64,000 nucleotides of DNA from Varanus komodoensis (lineage: Eukaryota; Chordata; Lepidosauria; Squamata; Varanidae), in contig NW_025335761.1 in NCBI RefSeq assembly GCF_004798865.1, forward strand, positions 15,056,417 to 15,120,416, in the 5' to 3' direction. The notes under the pieces were generated by a model. It made no database searches, was not told the origin of the DNA, and saw only the letters and a list, made by a program, of their open reading frames with translations. The number at the start of each line of letters is the position of its first letter. Position 1 is the stretch's first letter. The position numbers were made by a program, and so were the translations under genes. Below, piece after piece: positions 57,546-64,000 of the stretch.

Positions 57546-58139
57546 GAATAATGGAAAGACTGGAAACACACATGCAGATCGATTGAACGGTACTTGAGTA
57601 GTACTTTTGTGAGGGTGGCCTTTGCCTGTGGTAAGAATAGCTGCCAAGAAATTGCATAGAGAGCAGAGACCCATCGCAACATTCAGGGATGTCAAGTTGC
57701 AGGCGAGGGAGGAGGTAATTGTGTGTCCTTCTCTCCTACGGAGCATCTACCTGCCTCCCCCCTTCTGCCGCCATTGCTGCTGCTGTGGAAGGGAGAATGA
57801 ATTGTTTACTTGATTATTTTAAGCCTTTTTAGGCTGCCTTTACAGACAAAGTCCTCCCAAGGGTTATATTATGTACACCAGTGCTAAGGCACTAGTAATG
57901 CTTTACTTTTTGGAAGCAACCCAACAAGGCAGTCCGGATATTTACGTGGCCTTCACCCACCTTGTGAGATTCATCAGAGAGTGAAGCGTGAACAGCATAG
58001 CAGGCTGGTGGACAGGAGACAGAGAGAGGCGAAGGGCCACACATCACTAACCATGCCAAAACGCACCACAATGCATCAGCTATTCTTTTAATTTGTTATA
58101 CCAGCCAGTAGTTGAGGCTCTCTGATCAGAGGCCGATCT
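57546..58139. other. Unassigned stretch
   Basis: Nothing recognised. Confidence 0.3.
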
Positions 58140-58290
58140 GTTTCAGTGCACTGATGAAGCTGCTCTGTGATGAATCAGGCCACTGCTCCATCCAGTGCAG
58201 TATTGTCTGCTTTAACTGACTGCAACTCTCTAGGCTGAGTTCCCCGTTGCTGGAGATGCCAGGGGTTCTGCATGCAAAACATGTTTATCT
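58140..58290 (-). mobile_element. tRNA-Ala-derived SINE, second copy
   Basis: Minus-strand reading gives GTTTTGCATGCAGAA and CCCCTGGCATCTCCAGCAAC (tRNA head with part of the B-box arm missing). TTGCAGTCAGTTAAAGCAGA, CAATACTGCACTGGATGGAG and CTGATTCATCACAGAGCAGC then form the body. It keeps the middle part that the copy at 55854 lacks. Confidence 0.75.
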
Positions 58291-58775
58291 ACTACTAAGT
58301 GGGGGGGCCCTCACCATTGCAAAAGGATTGCAAATGGGGGAAACAAAGGAATGGAACAGTTTGCACTAAACATAATGTCAGCAAGGGTGGAAAAGGCTAC
58401 TGTGAAATCGCCTCCAATTACCCACTGGTTGCAACAAAGCATGGCAGAAGACAGAATCCATGGGGCTAAGGAAATCAGAAGCACCAGGCTTGTGGGACTG
58501 CCTCTGTCTCCGCCCTGAGAGTGGCGGACCCCAGTCATCCCAGGCCAATGGGCTTCTGACAAATGTTCAGCTCTGGCTTTGGCTCCTCAGAGGTTAAAAA
58601 GAAAAAAAGTGAGACGTTCAGGCAGCTGGTGGCCACTGCATGGTTTTATATAGTTGGGAAATTTTGTTTCAGCCCTTTATGACTTTTACTAGATATGAGT
58701 AATATGGATATTTTTAAACCTATGCTCACTTGGTAATAAGTCTAAAATGCTCAAGCCTGAATGTTGTAGTGATTA
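58291..58775. other. Unassigned stretch
   Basis: Nothing recognised. Confidence 0.3.
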
Positions 58776-59012
58776 GGCTAGATCCAAAGAACGGCAGAAC
58801 TTGTTCTGCCCGCTCGCGAGAGCTCTGGACTTGTGCTTTTTCAGACAGGAACTTCCTTCACGACCAAGCCACTTTTGAAATGGAGGGTGGCTTCAAAAAC
58901 ATCTTGCAGTATGGCGTGGGGGCCTGCTGTTCAGAAGCAGAAAAGATCCGAAGGCCCATTGGGCATAGCAAAACCTTTAGATGTACCAAAAGTGGCTCTT
59001 TAGATCCAGGCC
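58776..59012. mobile_element. Candidate MITE with GGATCC-type inverted ends
   Basis: GGCTAGATCCAAAGA (58776-58790) and the reverse of 58998-59012 (GCCTGGATCTAAAGA) agree at 12 of 15 positions. The interior has further symmetry (AAGCCACTTTTG against CAAAAGTGGCTC, about 58865 and 58987). A related start is seen at 50494 (GTCTGGATCCAACCC). No certain target duplication. Confidence 0.45.
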
Positions 59013-59149
59013 ATTTTTCCTATATAGACATTTATAGGAAGAAATCTGGTAGAACACTCAGTATATCAGAGGCTTCTGTCTAGCCTGGTATTTTCTCAGC
59101 AACTGGCAATAACTCTTCCATGTCCTTGGCAGAGAAGAGTCTTTTTTCT

Positions 59150-60170
59150 GAAAGTAAAGTGTTATGATACTTTTGTACCACTTAATATATTAAAATCCCT
59201 ATGTGGTTCACTTTAAATACAAGATAAGATTAAATAATATATAATGAAAAACACTGCAACAAAATAACAGTAAAGCAGGGTAGAAATATAATCTTTGACA
59301 GGTCAAAGCAAGCCAGGATGAAGAAATGCATTTTCAAAAGGCATTTAAAACTTGCCACCATTTCTTCTCTTCAACTACACATAACAGTGTTCCAAACATC
59401 AGGTGACACCACTGTGAAGCCACTACCACCATTTGTGCCACTACCTGGTGACATCCCATTGGCTGCAAAATAAGCAAGACCTTCTCAGAAGATCTTGGGT
59501 GTTGATTGGATAGATATAGGGAAAGGCAATCAGGTAGGTATCCTGGCTCTAACTTGTTTAGAGCTTTGCATATAACAACCCAGACCTTGAACATGGCTTG
59601 GTAGCTAATAGGCAGTCAACACTGTTCTCTTAATACAGGTGAAATTGGTGTATAGCTTGATGTTTGACGGAGCATACTAGCTCCCACATTCTGCATTAGC
59701 TGCATCTTCCCAAAAGAGGTGCAAAGGCAGCCCATATTACATTATTCTGATTGGGAGGACACTAGTGCATGGATCAGAGTGATGTGGCTGTCCCTGTCCA
59801 GGAACAGGCGGAGTCAATGCATCAAGTGAATGTGGTAATGGGTGCCCTGAGCCACTGAAGTCACCTGGCCCTTCAGCAACAATGATAAATCCAGGAGCAC
59901 ACCTCAAATTATGCACCAGTTTCCTCAGAAGGAGGGGCGCCCAGAGAGAACCCATTTCCTGGACCTGGGAACCACCCACCCATAGGCTCTCTCTCTTATA
60001 GGGCCTCTTCCTTGGATTATGAGCCATCATCCACCCCATAACTGCATCCAGGCACTAGATCAGAATGTGTACAGCCTCTCCAGTGAGATGCAAAGAAATA
60101 GAGTTGGATGTTATTAACATACTGACCTATACTTTTAACTGGAGGCCCCAGAGGATGCTCCAGCAGGTGC
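59150..60170 (-). mobile_element. L2-like LINE, reverse transcriptase fragment
   Basis: On the minus strand, in order: a degenerate catalytic box QYVNNIQLYF where L2-clade elements have YADDTQLYF (60110-60121 for the four key codons), LWVGGSQVQEMGSL, DSHITLIHALVSS-like text (about 59760), the LHWLP region decayed near 59620, and FKVWVVICKALNKLEPGYLP (about 59594-59535). Both catalytic Asp codons have become Asn, so the copy is certainly dead. Several frames are broken. No clear tail is found below 59150. Confidence 0.85.
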
Positions 60171-60783
60171 TTTTCCACTGAGCTCTGGCCCTTCTCTAGA
60201 TGTCCCTTGTTTTACCACAGCAGCAGCAGCCATGCAGCCATAGGGAGCCTGGATGACCAGCCCCTTCTCAAGCATCTCAGAGGCCACTATTTGCAGCAAG
60301 ATTCAACCGTCGGGCTAAAATGTAATGGAGAGCAGGGCTAGTGAGCTGTATAAGAGATGTGCAGGGCCAATAAAGAGGCTCCCCTCTCATCCTTAATTAA
60401 GAAGAAGCTAATGCCAGCCAAGAGTGAGTTCATACCGCTGGGACCATGGTGGAGGGCATAAATCATGCATTTCCAAGAACATCTCGGCAGCAGAGAAGCC
60501 TGCCCCTTGTCTGACTTTGAGCCCAAGCACACTCTTGCTGTTCGACCTCCTTTTATTCTTGTTCTTGTTCTGCAATGCTACAGTGTCAGTCATGCAGTTC
60601 CTAGGTGAAGCTATACATTTATACAACTTTCATCTTTTTATATTCTGGGATTTAGCAGATGAGTTGATAGTAATTGACAACAGAGGACGATAGTACTTCA
60701 TAGATCATACTGAGATTTTAAGTTTGTTTCCTCAACAATAAAGCAAAGCTAAAGCAGAAACAGGGCAGGGAGGGGGAGCACTA
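60171..60783. other. Unassigned stretch
   Basis: No gene recognised. Part of 60171-60310 may be further upstream L2-like sequence, not certain. Confidence 0.3.
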
Positions 60784-60997
60784 GAAGAGCCTTGCTGGCT
60801 GGATCAGACCAGGGATCCATCCAGTCCTCTGTCTGGTTCACACGGTGCCTACAGGATCCCACAAGCAAGACAGGAGTGCAACAACTCCCTCCCAACCATA
60901 TGCCCCAGTAACTGGCGTACACAGGTGTGATTCCTCCGGTACTGGAGATGGCATTTAGCCATCTGCCCATAGCCTTCTCCTCCACCTTTGGAATGGA
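60784..60997 (-). mobile_element. CR1 LINE 3' end
   Basis: The plus strand reads AGAGCCTTGCTGGCTGGATC, AGACCAGGGATCCATCCAGT, CACAAGCAAGACAGGAGTGC and CTCCGGTACTGGAGATGGCA, the reverse complement of the CR1 3' UTR of the TTCTTATG-tailed type. 5'-truncated. Confidence 0.85.
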
Positions 60998-62601
60998 GTA
61001 TCTTGAAAATGGGGCTGACCGGCTGCAGCCCTGAACAGGAGCAGTCCACCCTGCAGCGTATTGTTGCAGGTCTCCTTTGTGCTCTGTGGACGTATGAACA
61101 TATCGTCTCCAAAGGCTCTTTGCTGGTATCGTAACTGAAGGCACGTGCTTAACAGGCTGGTGGGTTCTACGTGACACAACCCAGCTGTGTGGGTGGGGTG
61201 GAAAGAAACAGCTTGGCAGATTGAACGCAGCTAGTAAAGTAGAAGAAACCTGCTCGCACGAAGGACATTTGTGTGCCGCTTTGGAAGAACGGATGCTGCT
61301 TTTAAAAGGAAGACTGTTTGTCTGTCTTGATCTCGCTTTTCCCGGGCTCAGTTTTTAAATTTATAATTAAAAGCCAGTATTACAACACCCCGTATGTCTC
61401 CTGCATTCTTTCCTGACAAATGGATCTGGTGAAAATACAGAATTTCAAAAAGCAGCAAACTGAATAAAGTGCTGTCAGTAATTAACACTGTCCATGGGTG
61501 GCTCTACAATTCCATTCGTTCTGTTGAAAGGGTGATGTTTTGGACATATCTCATGGTGAAAGTGCATGTGGAAATGGGTCTGTAGGCAGGAATAACAGAG
61601 CAAGTCAAAACTGACAATGCTGAACCTTTCAGCTTGCCAGTCTTCCTATGTTGACATGCTATCCCAAATCTGGGGCTTATTTCAAGACCCAGCCCACACC
61701 TTTCATGCATATAGAGCTTTACTCCAGGGAAGATGCAAATCTCACTTGGGGAAAAAGTAAGGATATGAAGATACTGTAAAGGTTGTGGAAGATGGTGTGG
61801 AGCCCAGAAAAGATACCAAGTATACAGATTAGTTTTTCAGCAGAGATTAACAGTTTTCCTAGAATAAAATAGTTTCCTATCTGGAATAAAATCACTGACT
61901 AAAATGAATGCACTTAAAAAAAATAGGCCAAAAAAAATCAGTCCACAGCCAAACCTCTGGCTCAACTCCCTAACCACACCAAAATCACTGGAAAAATAGC
62001 TATGACTACACCCCCTTTCTAGGGAATAGTCTGGTGCATTCTCTTCAGCTGAAAGCTGAGACTATTTCTGGAACCTTACAAAGCATCTTTTATTTATATA
62101 AACATGAGCTTCTATGTTTGGAGTAAAGTAAATAAAACAATGGCTGCTCTTGAACTTCTCCTGATACCAGACCAAGTCTTCACAGCATGCCAAAAAAGCC
62201 AATTAACAGAATGGTTTCACCACATTGAAAATCATCGTGTGAATCTGCCCTGCTTTATTCACCTTCCCAGCTTCCCTGGCCACATTTCGCCTCTTCTCTG
62301 GGCACCCCACATCAGTGTCTCATCCCTCGGGACATCCCACAGAGGTGCTTTCCTGGGTGCCCGAGCCCTCCAAACAGCCCCTGCAGGGGTGGGGGGATTA
62401 CAACGAAGAGGCACATCATCCAAGAGATGCACAACAGGAATCCTAACAGCAAATCTCATGACGGGTGTAAATCTTGGATACTGGTATGGCTGCTTGGGGA
62501 AACATAACACCGTCACCTTGTCCTGGCTTGTTAGCATGCTATCGCTCTTTGTAGCCTTTGCCCTAACGTACTTCTCAGTGTTTACAGATGTCCACATTTA
62601 A
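60998..62601. other. Unassigned stretch, including a 165-codon open frame
   Basis: No recognised gene. The plus-strand frame at 62104-62601 is overlapped by an open minus frame and shows no family motif. It stops just before the SINE at 62602. I treat it as chance. Confidence 0.35.
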
Positions 62602-62848
62602 AAGAGCCAGTGTGACATAGTGATTAGGATGTTGAACTGGGGCTCAGGAGATGCAGGTTCTAGTCCTCACTCAGCCACAAAGCTCCCTATATGACTTCGG
62701 GCCTACTAGTGACCCTCCAAATAACCTTGTCTTACAGGGATGTTGTCAGAGTCAAATAAAGGAGGAGAACCAAGTAAGCTGCCTTGGGTTCCTTGCAAGG
62801 AGGACAAAAGGTGATATAGAAATGTAGTAATAAATAAAGAAATAAAAG
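62602..62848 (+). mobile_element. MIR/CORE-like tRNA SINE, near full length
   Basis: AAGAGCCAGTGTGACATAGT, GATTAGGATGTTGAACTGGG, GCAGGTTCTAGTCCTCACTC (B box), then CTTACAGGGATGTTGTCAGA, GTAAGCTGCCTTGGGTTCCT and a GATATAGAAATGTAGTAATA AATAAA-rich tail. Same family as 6192 and probably the best preserved copy here. Confidence 0.88.
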
Positions 62849-64000
62849 AAGCCAAGATTTTTGCTTCAAGAATTCTCTTTGACACCCCAGTTAAAAGAAT
62901 CGCAGGTAACAAATTTGGAAAGATTCATTGGAGATGCTGGAGAGCAGCTTTTGCTCACAGGATATTATGCTGAGCTAAATACATAATAGCTGACTCACCA
63001 TTTATTTGCTTTTTTGAACAATTACCCCTTCTCCTTCAGGATTTCTGTTCTCAGGACGGTTAAGAGTGATAATGCTGCAGTTTCAAATGGTCAGGAAGCA
63101 TATGAATGAAACTAAGGGACACAAGAATGGAACTGGGAAGGGAAGATGAGGCCTGGACTACAAGGTTCTGAGCAAATGCAGCTGCCTGGACTTTGTGCTT
63201 GACTACGAGGCTACACTAAAGCTAAAGAATACCACTCATGCCTGCCATTTCCCTTCTTGTAATAGATATTTTTGTTTCCTGGACGTTTACCCTTTAATGG
63301 TCCGTCATCCTTCAAATCCTTCTAGACAAGCCATTTTATCTATAAGGCTTGTACTCGTTGCAAAACACAATATACGCAGCTGCATTTCTTCCCAGTTCTG
63401 AGTCATCTGTCTTCCTCATCCCAGTCTCAGTTCCCCTCATGCTCCCAGTTGCATGCTTTTTCAAACTGTCTACTAGTGAGTCAGACTGCTGATCTATGTA
63501 GCCCAGGGGTGTCTCTACAGCTGCTCTACCAGATTTCAGGCAGGTCCTTCCAGATCCTGCTACTTGAGATCCTTTTACTGTGGTGATGCCGGAGATAATT
63601 CCTGGGGCAAGAAGCTGGACTTTTTAATACTTGATAAAGTGCCTTGAACTCTGGTGGCACTGGCCAAGAGAGAGCAGTGACTAATGCAAAGTTTTTCTTT
63701 TTTAAACATTCCATATAAATCTCAGTACAATATGGACAAATAATCATAGCCAAAAATACGGCCATATTCTGCACACAGATTTCCACCCGCCTCCACACAC
63801 ACTGTTTGTTCATGAGGTCCAGTTAAACATGAACTCAACGCACGCCAGCGGGGGCAACCGTCCCAAACAACTCATTTTTGGCGGTCCTGGCACAGACTGG
63901 TTTAGTGGCCAGTAGCATGTCAGATGGAGAGCTGGACCTGCAAGGATGAGCAAACTGCATGGTCGAAGTGCGCCTTGGCCTGGAAACGGAAGCTACTCGT
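62849..64000. other. Unassigned stretch to window end
   Basis: No gene or repeat family recognised with confidence. Confidence 0.35.

Noticed and set aside
62104-62601. 165-codon plus-strand open frame with a hydrophobic C-terminal end
   Set aside because: The opposite strand is also open over much of it, no motif is recognised, and there is no splice or promoter context.

Overview
The window looks like non-coding (intergenic or intronic) DNA from a squamate reptile (lizard or snake). The main reason is a 2.1-kb BovB (RTE-clade) LINE with its typical reverse transcriptase wording and an AAC-rich tail. It lies beside CR1 LINEs, L2-like LINEs with degenerate TAAA-type tails, MIR/CORE-type tRNA SINEs, a tRNA-Ala-headed SINE, and short hAT and Tigger-type elements. 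That mix is typical of squamates. I cannot name the species, and a non-squamate carrier of BovB is not formally excluded. No complete host protein gene, rRNA, functional tRNA, CRISPR array or bacterial-type operon is visible. The ORFs are either pieces of retroelements or fit chance in 64 kb.

Layout. 1-3035: two BovB 3' ends facing each other around an L2-like tail, then two L2-like 3' ends arranged head to head. 3036-10219: mostly unassigned sequence with short palindromic repeats, MIR-like SINEs and a CR1 3' end carrying a perfect 29-bp triplication. 10228-10602: a hAT-type element with a perfect 8-bp target duplication. 10611-17870: mostly unassigned, with one candidate splice acceptor plus short coding exon near 13.3 kb. 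17876-19335: a CR1 3' end and a longer L2-like 3' part. 20-30 kb: unassigned, with a GC-rich inverted-repeat block near 24 kb, CA microsatellites, long C runs and a possible regulatory patch near 26.1 kb. 30-33.6 kb: three SINEs, two CR1 copies (one split by an L2-like insertion that ends in a GATA microsatellite) and a palindromic MITE. 36-41.7 kb: the densest retroelement block, with a CR1 3' end, a Tigger-like MITE and a long CR1 holding esterase, endonuclease and reverse transcriptase remains. 43-54 kb: palindromic repeats, a GC-rich 171-bp hAT element with perfect target duplication, and microsatellites. 55.8-61 kb: a tRNA-Ala SINE, a fossil DIRS-like retroelement, another copy of that SINE on the other strand, a candidate MITE, a 1-kb L2-like reverse transcriptase fragment and a CR1 3' end. 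61-64 kb: one SINE and unassigned sequence.

Nothing here works together as a pathway. The window is a layered record of transposition: RTE, CR1 and L2-clade LINEs, SINEs dependent on them, DNA-transposon derivatives and one DIRS-like fossil. I did not find a convincing undescribed biological system. The items best worth a second look are the candidate exon, the two recurrent palindromic repeat families, the GC-rich inverted-repeat block and the nested CR1 structures.
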